DNA from: Strigamia acuminata
Taxonomy: Eukaryota > Arthropoda > Chilopoda > Geophilomorpha > Linotaeniidae
DNA: 64,000 nucleotides
Direction of reading: 5' to 3'
NCBI GenBank assembly: GCA_949358305.1
Contig: OX442323.1
Coordinates: forward strand, 8,432,001-8,496,000
Numbering within the stretch: position 1 is the first letter of the stretch; each line of letters opens with the position of its first letter. Below the pieces are notes generated by a model. It was not told the origin of the DNA. It did not search any database and saw nothing but the letters and a program-made list of their open reading frames with translations. Below are positions 11,805-25,500 of the stretch, piece by piece. The translations under genes were made by a program, and so were the position numbers.

Positions 11805-11815
11805 TCGCGGATCAT
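11801..11815 (-). promoter_or_regulatory. Upstream ORF overlapping the WTAP start
   Basis: ATG ATC CGC GAA TGA begins five nt after a splice acceptor (TTTCTAG). Its TGA overlaps the WTAP start codon in an ATGA configuration, which would favour termination-reinitiation control. This is inferred from sequence only. Confidence 0.5.
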
Positions 11816-11820
11816 GTAAC

Positions 11821-12495
11821 CTAGAAAATCAAATAAAAATCGGAATTTATCACAAAAATAATCATTTCGATCGTGTTATGTTGAGTTTATCGGTTTTTTT
11901 TAAATTTTAACCAAAAAAAAAAACAAACAAACAGAAAATTATCACACGATCCACCTTTCTACCCGTTTTTTTATATATTTTTCTACGTAAAATTCAAAAT
12001 TCGTGTGAAGAAACGGGTGAAAAACCGGGCGAGAGAAGCAAATTCAAACAAAATGGGGAGCTTTGAAAATGGCGACTTAAAAATACTTCTTAAACGGCCA
12101 TAACCGATCAACAAAAACACAATTTCCGCGCGTCGAATAAAGCGAACTTACCTCAAATAACCAATACCGTTTTTACCGCATCAGAAGTCGATGCACATTA
12201 ATCAAACGGTAAAAAAATCCTCGCTACGAAATCGAGACAATGGCTAAACATGCTCTTGGACCAAGATAGCCGCCATTTGCACTGACGCACGGACGGAAGA
12301 TAGCGAACATTTTAAAAACAGAAAAAACAACTTAGAAACCCATTGTGCAATAAACAAATCTCGAATTTCAATCTATAATCATCCGGCGATAAATATTAAA
12401 TTTTTATAAATCGTTTATTCGCAAAGAATAAATTTCTTCGGCCATCTGGCGGCGACTCGAGCAACTTCCCACACATTTTCAATACATCAATCAAA
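11821..12495. promoter_or_regulatory. Divergent WTAP/SOD2 promoter region
   Basis: It lies between the head-to-head genes WTAP (-) and SOD2 (+). It includes the WTAP 5' UTR intron (11821-11..12151) with donor AG|GTAAGT and the short 5' flank of SOD2. No separate gene was seen. Confidence 0.5.
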
Positions 12496-13396
12496 ATGCT
12501 GCGCTGGTAAGCTAGAAAAACACGAATATAATCACGAAATAAACGCGTAAAATTAATTCCAGCATTCAGAAAGCCACGCCAAAATCAAAGGCTTTAACTC
12601 TAATCCGTTGGAAACACACTTTGCCGCCGTTGCCGTACGAAGCGAACGCATTAGAACCGGTGATTTCTGCAGAAATTATGCAAATTCATCACTCGAAACA
12701 TCACGCAACGTACGTGACCAACCTAAATGCCTCTTTGGACAAGCTCAAAGAGGCCCAAAGCAAAAGTGAGACACGAGAAAAGACAAAAAAATTAAAAAAA
12801 AATTTTATTTAAAAATGAATTTAAAGATGACGTGAGCGGAATCATCGCGATTCAACAAGCAATTCGATTTAATGGCGGAGGTCACTTAAATCACTCTATT
12901 TTCTGGCAAAACCTCACACCGAAAGGCGGGGGAACACCCACAGGTTGAAGAAAAGGATTGCCAAGATGGTTAACGTTGAAAAAAATTAATTTTTTGTTCG
13001 CATTTTGGCAGGCGATTTGGCGGAACACATAAACAGAGATTTCGGGAGTTTTGACAACATGAAAACTCAACTCACAAACGCTTCGGTTGGAATTCAAGGC
13101 TCCGGTTGGGGTTGGTTGGGTTACAACACCCAAAATAAAAAATTGCAGATTGCTACGTGCGCGAATCAGGACCCTTTACAAGCGACCACGGGTACGAAAT
13201 GGTAAAAATTTAAATCTGTCCATTTTAACCCGTTTTTGTGATTTTAGGCCTCGTCCCCTTGTTCGGCATTGACGTCTGGGAACACGCGTACTATTTACAG
13301 TACAAAAACGTCCGTCCCGACTACGTTAAAGCCATTTTTAACGTCGCGAATTGGGTGGACGTGAGCCAACGTTTCCAGCAAGCGAAAACCATGTAA
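12496..13396 (+). CDS. SOD2: Mitochondrial manganese superoxide dismutase
   Basis: Exons 12496-12506, 12563-12765, 12827-12943, 13012-13191 and 13248-13396 join to 219 aa, close to the family length (~222). An N-terminal basic presequence ([20 protein letters not shown]) precedes the mature start [16 protein letters not shown]. Mn ligands are present: [17 protein letters not shown] and [10 protein letters not shown] (Asp and His). It converts superoxide to peroxide and oxygen in the matrix. The first exon carries only 11 coding nt. All introns are 56-68 nt with phase bookkeeping that closes exactly. It converges with ATM (stop codons 130 bp apart). Confidence 0.97.
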
Positions 13397-13525
13397 AAAT
13401 GACAAGAAATCGATAAATTAAATAGACATAACTCAAGTTGTATAGATAAGTGAATTAAATCCAGTTATTATTACATTAAATTACAAATACTCGTTATTAT
13501 TACAGCATTAAATTACAGTTTTAAA

Positions 13526-16500
13526 TTACAAATATGGCTGCCAACCAACAAACAGTGCGCATAAATTCTTAGGACAAATGGCTTCCCTGATTAAATAATT
13601 CACTTGACCAATGACGCTCAAACTCGTGCCTCCTTCAATCCCCTGCAGTTTCTGCTGCAGATGCAGCAAAACACGTTCGGCGTGTTTGTTGATGTTCTCC
13701 CCTATTGATTGATTGATTGATTAATTAATTAATTAATTAATAATTAATTGAGACAAATAAAAACCTTCGTTCGCGTTGTTTGAATCGCCCGCCGCTCCGT
13801 TGGTTTTGCTTTTGCGGCCTCTTCCGCTCTTTTTCTCTTGTAAATTCGCCATTTTCTCCGGGGTCAACGTCCACGAATACAACGGATCGTAGAGCAACAC
13901 TTCGAGTAACGTCAGCACGATTTCCTGCGACTGGCGCAAAACTTGCAACGTTCTTTCGCACGATTTGCGGAAAACACCTTCGATGCCCGTGATTCCCATC
14001 CCGTCGACCACGTCGCGCGTGAGACGAAAAGGAACCTTCTCGGGGATCGGTAGGAGCTTCCCTTGCTCGAAAGCGACGCCTAAGTCGATGTGGATCACCT
14101 CGGCGGTCGACTTGTCGAGCAAAATGTTCGCCACGTGCCGATCTCCGAGCCCCAGGATGTAACCGACTGCAATTTCATTAAATTTAATCATATTTTTCTT
14201 CCATTTTCTTCCTAAATCAATTAAATACCGATGGAGCTTGTCGCGACGCTCTTGGTGTACGCTTGGATCCTCTCGAACCACACGACGGGCTCGAGGAAAT
14301 TTTCAAAGAAGAAATAATGCAACGCGGGATGAAAATTTGAGCAAATGTTTTCAAATACTTCAAATTTTTTCTCCAATTTCGCGTGGCCAACCATCTGGAA
14401 AAATTAAATCAAACATCACTCACTCGGAATTATTATTATTATTTGAATTACCGCTAATTTGTTTCGGCATTCGACAGTCGTCAATTCGTGCGGATGGTAG
14501 CGAGCATGCGCGGAAATGACGCAGTCGCCGAACGGTTGTGTTCCCGCGCACCACTGCACGATGCCGCTTCGCTGCGATAACGGAACGACCTGCAAAACGC
14601 GAAATTCCACTCAAAACTCGTCCATTTTGTGTCTGTTTTTTTTCTCCAATACTTTGTACGTCCGTATGTGCAGATTCTTTTTCTTGGTTTCCCCGTTTTG
14701 ATCCAACAACACATTGACCACTCCGAACACTTGTTGCATCACCGCGTCCTGACGGAGGTCGTCTTGACCCTTCAACAACTGGATCCGTTTTCGTCCGTCG
14801 GATCCCAAGCAATGTAGAACCTTGGGTAAGTTTATCCCTCCGCAGAGCTTGTAGTGCGGGTCGAACGACGTTATGTACGGCACGTTGTAATTCCCGGTTG
14901 GATTGATTGGAATGTCGTCAGTGGGAATCGCGACTCCCAATAGCAGCGGCAATCTGAGCAATGGCGTCTTCGGTGGGATTGGAATTGCAACTAAAAAAGA
15001 AAAATAAATTAAATAAATAATAATGAAATACACGAATAAATAAAATGAATTTTTGTTCGTATTAACCGTTTGGCTTCTTTTCCGTTCCGCTATAATTTGA
15101 AAAAGATATGTAAGCTTCGCAGAGCTTCTTTTGCTTATCAATAATGGCGCTCAGATGTTGTTTCCTTTCTAATTTATCGATAATTTGCATGGCGGCTGAA
15201 ACACGATCCTGAAATAGATTTAAACATCAAAAAACATCAAAAAAATATCAAAAAGAACAAAAAAACATTCAGAATTGCATCAAAGACATTCAAAAGTGGA
15301 TCAAAAACATCAAAAAAAGCATTAAAACAATCAAAAACATCAAAAAAGCATCAAAAACATAAAAAAAGCATCAAAAACATAAAAAAAGCATCAAAAACAT
15401 CTAAAGAGCATCAAAAACATAAAAAAAAGCATCAAAAACATCAAAAAAAGCATCAAAACATTCAAAAGTAGATCAAAAACATCAAAAAAAGCATTAAAAA
15501 ACATCAAAAGGGTATCAAAAACATCAAAAAAAGCATCAAAAACATTCAAAAGTGGATCAAAAACATCAAAAACATCAAAAGAGCATCAAAAACATCAAAA
15601 AAACATCAAAAAAGCATCAAAAACATCAAAAGAGCATCAAAAACATCAAAAAAGCATCAAAAACAATCAAAAACATCATTTAGCAAGCATGGGCGACGTA
15701 CTTTTTCGAACTGCAGTTGCCGCGGTTCTACATCCCCGTCTTCTCCTTTGTACGCATTACACAAAGCCAGAATAACGTACAAAGTGTGAGGATGATGATC
15801 CGAGCAAATCTTCTCAATTAGCTAGAAAATGAACGTAAAATTTATACAAATTACTTACAGGAATTGTAATTTTTGCACCTCGTTTAGCGTGTTTTGAAAA
15901 ACACTGTTTCTGCAGCTGATGCGCGCTGCCAGTTGATGTATGAGTGGGAGAAATTTGTGACTGCTGATCTCTCGAATGGCGCTCTGTAAATCGTCGAGAA
16001 GAGAAAATGATTGTAATAGATTGTTAGGAGGTGGTCGTGATGCGAGTGTGGTACGAGTATGAGTTTGTTGGCTTCCTCGTTGTTTTGATTTTTAAACCAC
16101 AGCGTAACGACGCGAAAAATGCGCAAATCTTGAGTGGCGCTGTTCTTCAAACATGCGAGGTAACCCTTTAATGCTTGTTTTAAATAAGCTTGCTGGTTTT
16201 CTCTCATGTCTTTCACTTCCTGCTCGTCCATCAGACTTTGTTTTTCCATAAGAACGACGCTCTTCTTTTGACTAAAACGTAAAAATTGATAAATAAATGG
16301 AAATAAATGAAAATAAATGGAAATAAATGGAAATAATTCGAAATAAATGCAAATAAATAGACTTAAATGCAAATAAATGGAATTAAATGCAAATAAATGG
16401 AAATAATTCGAAATAAATGCAAATAAATGGAATTAAATGCAAATAAATAGAATTAAATGCAAATAAATGGAATTAAATGCAAATAAATGGAATTAAATGC

Positions 16501-19500
16501 AAATAAATAAAAATAAACTGAAAAATAAACTGAAAAATCGGAAGAAAAAATCGGGGAAAAAATCGAGAAAAAAAATCGAAAAAAAATCGAAAAAAAATCA
16601 AAAAAAAAAATCGAGAGAAAATCGGGGAAAAAAATCGGGAGAAAAAATCGGAGGAAAAAATCGGAGAAAAAAATCGGAAAAAAAAATCGGGGGAAAAAAT
16701 CGGGAAAGAAAATCGGAGGAAAAAATCGGGAAAAAAAATCGGAGAAAAAAATCGAGGAAAAAAATCGGGGAAAAAATCGGGAAAGAAAATCGTAGAAAAA
16801 AATCGGGAAAAAAAATCGGAGAAAAAAATGGAGGAAAAAAATCGGGAAAAAAAATGGAGGGAAAAAAATAGAGGAAAAAATCGGAGAAAATATCGAGGGA
16901 AAAAATCGGAGGAAAAAATAGAAGGAAAAAATCGGGAAAAAAACTCGGAAAAAAAAATCGGAAGAAAAAATCGAGGAAAAAATCGGGAGAAAAAATCGGG
17001 GAAAAAAATCGGAGGAAAAAATCGGGAAAAAATCATGGAAAAAAATCGAGGAAAAAAATCGGAGGAAAAAATCGGAAAAAAAATTGAGAGAAAATCGGGA
17101 AAAAAAATCGGGAAAAAATCGGGCAAAAAAATCGAGGAAAAAAATCGGAAAAAAAAATCGAAAAAAAAATCGAAAAAAAAAATCAAGAGAAAATCGGGGA
17201 AAAAAATCGGGAGAAAAAATCGGAGGAAAAAATCGGAAAAAAAATCGAGAGAAAATCGGGGAAAAAAATCGGGAAAAAAACTCGAAAAAAAAAATCGGAT
17301 GAAAGAATCGGGAAAAAAAATCGAGGGAAAAAAATGGAGGAAAAAATCGGAGAAAATATCGAGGGAAAAAATCGGAGGAAAAAATAGAAGGAAAAAATCG
17401 GGAAAAAAAATCGGAAGAAAGAATCGGGGAAAAAATCGGGGAAAAAATCGGGGGAAAAAAATCGGGAAAAAAATCGGGAAAAAATCGGGCAAAAAAATCG
17501 AGGAAAAAAATCGGAAAAAAAAATCGAAAAAAAAATCGAAAAAAAAAATCAAGAGAAAATCGGGGAAAAAAATCGGGAGAAAAAATCGGAGGAAAAAATC
17601 GGAAAAAAAATCAAAGAGAAAATCGGGGAAATAAATCGGGAAAAAAACTCGAAAAAAAAAATCGGATGAAAGAATCGGAGAAAAAATCGGGGAAAAAATC
17701 GGGAGAAAAAATCGGGAAAGAAAATCGGAGGAAAAAATCGGGAAAAAAAATCGGAGAAAAAAATCGAAGAAAAAAATCGAGGAAAAAATCGGGAAAGAAA
17801 ATCGTAGAAAAAAATCGGGAAAAAATCGGAGAAAAAAATCGAGGAAAAAAATCGGAGGAAAAAATCAAAAAAAAAATCAAGAGAAAATCGGGGAAAAAAA
17901 TCGGGAAAAAAACGCGAAAAAAAAAATCGGAAGAAAGAATCGGGGAAAAAATCGGGGAAAAAATCGGGAGAAAAAATCGGGGGAAAAAATCGGGGGAAAA
18001 AATCGGGAAAAAAAATCGGAGGAAAAAATCGGAAGAAAGAATCGGGGAAAAAATCGGGGAAAAAATCGGGGGAAAAAAATCGGGAAAAAAATCGGGAAAA
18101 AATCGGGCAAAAAAATCGAGGAAAAAAATCGGAAAAAAAAATCGAAAAAAAAATCGAAAAAAAAAATCAAGAGAAAATCGGGGAAAAAAATCGGGAGAAA
18201 AAATCGGAGGAAAAAATCGGAAAAAAAATCAAAGAGAAAATCGGAGAAAAAAATCGGGAAAAAAAATCGTAGAAAAAAATCGGGAAAAAATCGGAGAAAA
18301 AAATCGAGGAAAAAAATCGGAGGAAAAAATCAAAAAAAAAATCAAGAGAAAATCGGGGAAAAAAATCGGGAAAGAAAATCGTAGAAAAAAATCGAGAAAA
18401 AAAATCGGAGAAAAAAATCGGAGAAAAAAATCGGGAAAAAAAATCGGGAAAAAAAATCGGGGGAAAAAATCGGGAAAGAAAATCGGAGGAAAAAATCGGA
18501 AAAAAAAATCGGAGAAAAAAATCGAGAAAAAAAATCGGAGAAAAAAATCGAGGAAAAAAATCGGAAAAAAAAATCGAGGGAAAAAAATGGAGGAAAAAAT
18601 CGGAGAAAATATCGAGGGAAAAAATCGGGGAAAAAAATCGGAGGAAAAAATCGGGAAAAAATCATGGAAAAAAATCGAGAAAAAAAATCGGAGGAAAAAA
18701 TCGGAAAAAAAATCGAGAGAAAATCGGGGAAAAAAATTGGGAAAAAAACTCGGAAAAAAAAATCGGAAGAAAGAATTGGGGAAAAAATCGGGGAAAAAAT
18801 CGGGGGAAAAAAATCGGGAAAAAAATCGGGAAAAAATCGGGCAAAAAAACCGAGGAAAAAAATCGGAAAAAAAAATCGAAAAAAAAATCGAAAAAAAAAA
18901 TTGAGAGAAAATCGGGGAAAAAAATCGGGAGAAAAAATCGGAGGAAAAAATCGGAGAAAAAAATCGGGAAAAAAAATCGGGGGAAAAAATCGGGAAAGAA
19001 AATCGGAGGAAAAAATCGGGAAAAAAAATCGAAGAAAAAAATCGAGGAAAAAATCGGGGAAAAAATCGGGAAAGAAAATCGTAGAAAAAAATCGGAAAAA
19101 AAAATCGGAGAAAAAAATCGAGGAAAATATCGAGGGAAAAAATCGGAGGAAAAAATAGAAGGAAAAAATCGAGAAAAAAACTCGAAAAAAAAAATCGGAA
19201 GAAAAAATCGGGGAAAAAATCGGGGGAAAAAATCGGGGAAAAAAATCGGAGGAAAAAATCGGGAAAAAATCGGGGAAAAAAATCGATAAAAAAAATCGGA
19301 GGAAAAAATCGGAAAAAAAATCGAGAGAAAATCGGGGAAAAAAATCGGGAAAAAAACTCGGAAAAAAAAATCGGATGAAAGAATCGGGGAAAAAATCGAG
19401 GAAAAAATCGGGAGAAAAAATCGGGAAAGAAAATCGGAGAAAAAAATCGGGAAAAAAAATCGGAGAAAAAAATCGAGGAAAAAAATCGGGGAAAAAATCG

Positions 19501-22500
19501 GGAAAGAAAATCGTAGAAAAAAATCGGGAAAAAAAATCGGAGAAAAAAATCGAGGAAAAAAATCGGGAAAAAAAATCGGGAAAAAAAATCGGGGGAAAAA
19601 ATCGGAGGAAAAAATCGAGGGAAAAAATCTGGGGAAAAAATCGGGAGAGAAAATCGGAGGAAAAAATCGGAGGAAAAAAATGGGAATAAAATGGAAATAA
19701 AATAAGAATAAAATAGAAATAAAATTGGAATAAAATGGAAATAAAATGGAAATAAAATGGAAATAAAATGAAAATAAAATGGAAATAAAATGGAAATAAA
19801 ATGGAAATAAAATGGAACTAAACAGCAGAAAAACTTACTCTCGATTCAGTGCTTGCTTTTTGAGTTGAAACGCTTCGTCTTTCGATTTGTTGATGAGGTT
19901 TACTTTCGATTCGAATTCAGCCGACTCCATGTGAACCGTGATCTGCTGATAATTCGAATCCGAATAGCGTCCGATGGCCAAATACGCATCAGTCATGTCC
20001 GAATTCTCTTCAATTTGCGTACTCAAAGTGATTGCCTGTAACGACGCAAATTATTTAACGGTCTACGTCCAAATTAAGCCTATCGTACGTCGTTCAGGTG
20101 CTGCATAATCGTGTTGGGAATTTCGGATTTAGTTTCGATCAACCATTTACTGATCAGACCGAGTGCTTGGGAATGCAAACCGGAACTGCCGCCATTACTT
20201 TCGTCCTTAAAAAAATAATAAAAATAAAAAAATACGAAAATAATCAATTTAAACATTTTTTTCCCTTCTTACTCGATCGAAACTCGACAATAATTTCCGA
20301 ATTTTCTGAATTGCATTTGTGCTTTCCTTCCGCTCCCAATAAATCCTCGCTTCTTCCATCTCGCAATTCCAAATCAACTTTTGATTCAAATTGTGCAAAC
20401 CTTTCGCCCGCACGACGGTCGAAGCGGCCATCTTGGCAAAACAAAACAAAACAAAACAAATTTTCACTTTTTTTCACTTTCCGAGCATCAAATTCGCATC
20501 TCACGTCTAAATATCTCGCTTCCCGCGCTAATTTCGACTTGCGCAACAACCGTTCGCCCAAAATCTGCGTATCCGTCGCCGAACATTGATTGATTTGCGA
20601 AAGAACCACCTGACTGGTTATCCCCGGCTCCAGAAACGAGAAATTCGAGCAAGTAAACCGATCGTTCGACGTCCATTTCCTATTGATCGTGTCCAAAACT
20701 TCGTCGGATCTAGAAAACTCAAAAACAAAATCCATTTAGAAACCAAACGGCGGCCATTTCGCGCATTTGTTTACTCGTTTTTCGCGTTCTTGTAATCTTC
20801 GAGCTGAATCAACATTTGCGATTGCGTCAACGCGGAGTAAACCGACAAAGTGTTCTCCAAATTGATCCCGGACAAATTGCGGACGACGCAAGCGTACGCG
20901 CTCCGTATGTCGCTCGTAAACCTCGACTCCTCGTCTTGAACCAAGTCGGTCACGACGTTGTAAACCGCTTTATTGAACTGCGTTTCGGCAGCACCGACTC
21001 TGGGTAACGTCCACTCACCGAGTCTCCACATACACTCGTATTCGAACTCGATAAACTCTTCGTTATCCGTCATTTCGCTTCGATTAATCCCGTTTAAATA
21101 CGTTTTCAACACGTGCGTGTTGCCCAACATCTGCAACGACTGAAAAAAAGATAAATAATCATTAAAATAACGAATTAAAATGTTGAAAAGTATTAAAATA
21201 ACGAATTAAAATGTTGAAAAGTATTAAAATAACGAATTAAAATGTTGAAAAGTATTAAAATAACGAATTAAAATGTTGAAAAGTATTAAAATAACGAATT
21301 AAAATGTTGAAAAGTATTAAAATAACGAATTAAAATGTTGAAAAGTATTAAAATAACGAATTAAAATGTTGAAAAGTATTAAAATAACGAATTAAAATGT
21401 TGAAAAGTATTAAAATAACGAATTAAAATGTTGAAAAGTATAAATTTTGTATTTTATACTTTCAAAACGCCCATCCGATAGCTCGGCTCGGCGTCGGCTT
21501 TAAGCGAATACGCCGCCAAGGCTTCGTTCCACTTTAATTCGTACTCGTATTCGTGGATCTGTTTCATCGGGAGATCGATTTCGCCTATTTGGAAACCGTA
21601 ACATCCATCAGCATCACCTGGAATGATAATAAATTATTATTATTTTAAATCCCGCATTTTGATTCGATTTTTACCGATGTTTCGATACGTTTTCAAAATC
21701 AATTCGTAGACCTCGGAACTGGACGGAACTTCGGATAAAACGTGCGCGAAGTTGTACGTTTTGGCGTATTCTTTGCTTTTGTCACCTCGTCTGAATTTAA
21801 TCGTAAATTCGTTAATTTCGATTCGTTTAATCGCTGTCGAGTTATTTTACTTAATCAAATCGTCGGACCAAATCTGGAGGAACATCAGGGCACTGAAATT
21901 GGCGTTGCAGTATTCGGCAGCTCTCGCGACGTTCAAATAATTCAAATCCAGCCAGAAATTCTGATCCCATTGACAAGTTGTGCTAAATAAAATAAAAAAA
22001 AAATTAATTAAACACGAAAATGTGCACAAATTCGCAGAAATTTCACGTTTTAATCGGTTTTTCTTGCAAGCGCAAGTAATTGATCATCGATAACATCGTT
22101 TTAATCGCTTCTTTACACGGCGCGGTCGTGTTGCTCGTCATGCGCTCACATTGGGCTTCGAAAAACTCGTTTATTTTCCGCGAAAGCAAAACTTGAACCG
22201 CTTCGTCGCCTTCATTTAAAATCGAATACATCACGAAAGGAAACGTGACTTGACAAAACGCGAGCTAAAAAATAAAAATTTAAAAACCAAAACCATTCTT
22301 TCGTCAAATATTCGTTTTACTTGATGTTTCGCAACCGGTACGACAGAATGAAAAATTTCGTCCGACGTTGCGCCGTCGATTAAATCGCAAACCAAACGTG
22401 AAATCCATTTATCGTACTCCAGCGCACTATTAGGACACCACTCCACCTGCGTCAGTGTGTTTAAAACGGATTCTTCCGTCACTTCACCCGCCGCCACGAA

Positions 22501-25500
22501 ATTCGTTTCACTTTTAAACGGGACTAACATCAGAAACAAGTCGTCGTCGTGTTTCTTGTTTTCGTACTGCGAAACAAAACTACGACCGCTCTTGGTCGCC
22601 AGAAACGTTTTAATCACCAAACTCGTCGTTTCAACAAGTTGGGCACTAAAAAAAACAAATAAAAACAATTAATTATTTAATACACTTCCGCCTTTACAAC
22701 TTACTCCTTATTAAACAGATTTTCGCTCAACAATTTCAACAGGATCGCATTCCGCTGACCGGTGGAATCGTTCTGAAAAAACTGCACGTCTTGTTTGTAT
22801 ATTTGAGCCCCGTCGTCAACTCGCAGAACCAAACTGTACAGATCGATCGGACCGATTTCACCGAGGCATCGTGCGGCCTCCATCGCAACCTACGATGCAA
22901 TTCGTTGAGTTTTAGACTTTTAGACAATCGATAGACATTTACTTCCGCATCCGGACTCGAACTCGAGCGAATTAATTCCGCTATCAACTGATGAATCACC
23001 GAGCGCTGGCAATCTTCGGAGAATTTCGGCATTTCTGTGACGAAAAAATGGAAATAATCGATAAATTGTCGATTTTTTTATTGATTTACTAACCGGAAAG
23101 TGTCTGTACGATGTTAAAGAGTGCGCTTTTCTGTTCACCGAGCTCTTTTTTCAGAAATCTCAAACCTTCCAAGCGACTCGATGTCGTCTTGCCGGTGTCG
23201 CTGCGACAGTTTTCAAGAAAACAATTAATTTCGTCCGTCAACGTTAAATCGCCTTTCGCGTATTTCAAGCGTCGTTGAACGTCGTTTATTTCGGATAACT
23301 CGGGAATGTTTGGAAACGGGTCCAACGCTCGGATGAAATCGCATAGTTTGTTCACGTTTTTCACGAGCAGCATGTCGAAAAGCAAAATAACCTGAATTTT
23401 GACGAATAAAATTAAACTTTGTATCGATTTAAACGTTCGAATCGTTTAGCACGAACCTCCGGTTTTAAATCGTCGACAAACAGCAACGGTAAAAGCGAAT
23501 TGACGATGAACGACAGCAAATTTCCCAAGTTTTGAGGCGATATTTGCAAGATGCATTCGCACACTTCGCACAAAAATCGAATTGCACCGATCGCAAACTC
23601 GTTCTCCCCGCTGCAAAACCTAACAAAATAAAATTATCACAAATAATAATATCTTTCCACTTATTAACTCACGGATATTCCAAAATAAAATAAATCAACG
23701 TGTGCACGACGTCTCCGATTAAAAAGAACTTCAATTTTCCAAGATAATCAAGTTCTTCGAACACCCACTGCACGAAAAGCTTGTAAGCAGCGAACGTTTG
23801 GATTCGTTCGTGAGTTCGAAGCGCGGAACAATTTAATCTCAATGATAATAATATACTTTGTATACTGTAACCCTAAAAAATAAAATTAAAAATTATTTTG
23901 ACAAAAAAATCGCATAATTTGCAATATTTTGACAAAAAAATCGCATAATTTGCAATATTTTGACAAAAAAATCGCATAATTTGCAATATTTTGACAAAAA
24001 AATCGCATAATTTGCAATATTTTGACAAAAAATCGCATAATTTGCAATATTTTGACAAAAAAATCGCACAATTTGCAATATTTTGACAAAAAAATTGCAT
24101 AATTTGCAATACTTTGGCCAAGAGAACAATTATAGATGTTTGAACGGGGCTGGGATCGATCTGCTTCTTAATATATTGACAACTCCGCTGTATAATCGAT
24201 TTAGAATAACTCGGTGGATTGTTCGGAGTCGATACCGAATCGATTTTTGCTTCTATTTGCAACGTGGATAACAATTTCACGATAATTTCGTTGAGTGACT
24301 TCTCGAGTAGAACTTTGAATCCCTAAAACAACACCGAAATTAAATTAAGTTCGATTAAATTATCACAATTCGTGATACCTCGGCAGTTAATTGCCGTTCA
24401 ACATATTCGTAGCAATTAATCGCCTGTTCCTGAGTAAGAAAAGCGTTTAATTCGTCTTTGACACACATGAAGGGAATTGTAAGCACGGCGATGCTCGGAA
24501 AACATTCTGTGATCAAACTTTTGACGTCTCGGTGCAATAAATCCGCAATTTCTAGCGTCGTTGATTGATTGCCGGTGGCTAAGGACCACGGAACTAAAGC
24601 GGGATAAAACTCCCTGAAAAAAGTGACAAAATAGAATTAAAAACAAAAATTAAAGGATTTTCGAATCTTACTCGGCGAAAATCGTTGGTGAAATGCAACC
24701 CACGAGTTGGAATGGAAAAGTGAAAATGCCGCGTTCGCTTTTCAGCCAATTAAATAACAAACATTCGAAATGAGTTTGCAAGTAACATTTAACGCTCGGA
24801 TATCCCAAACCGGCAGAAATCCTTCCGAGCGCCTTATTAACAACATCCAACGGAACCTTGTCGTCCAAAATGGCGACCAAAAGAGTGAAAATCGCCTTCT
24901 TCTCGCAAAACGAATTCACCGCCGCGACATTCGTCAACGCAGTCACGAAAACACACTGATCGTTAAGCGACGCTTCCGTGCGCGCCAGATTTCTCTCAAC
25001 CGCCGCAAAATTCTATAAAATAAAAATTATAAAATAAAATAAAATAAAATAAAATAAAATAAAATAAAATAAAATAAAATAAAATAAAATAAAATAAAAT
25101 AAAATAAAATAAAATCTCTTAACCGATTTCCACGTTTCTTTTACGGCGCAAACTTTATTGAATATCACATTGTGCCACTCGCCGACGTGCGTAGCTAACT
25201 CGCAAATTTGCGGTTTAACTCGAACTAAATTGGCGACCGAAGCCGCAGCGTTCAACTGAACAATGTACATATTGTGCGACTCCATCATATCGATCAAATG
25301 AATGCTAATAGGAACAGTATCGAGGGATCCTTCCACGGGCCAACGAGCCCACTGATTGACCGGATCGACCTTTACTACCGCGTTAACGCACTCGATGAAT
25401 GATAACATGGCGTGTGCACCCATAGGACGCTTCTTGTGCCGTTTCCTGAAGGAAATAAACCGAAATCAATAAATAAATACAATTTTCTAAGTGGATTTTA

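Noticed and set aside
16473-19689. Long open frames on both strands (359 aa minus, 412/268 aa plus)
   Set aside because: They are translations of the 12-13-bp A-tract repeat, which has no stop codons in these frames. They lie inside an ATM intron and have only K/G/R/E or F/S/P composition.
23886-24280. Three overlapping minus-strand ORFs with [19 protein letters not shown] repeats
   Set aside because: They come from the 31-bp intronic tandem array and are not protein repeats.
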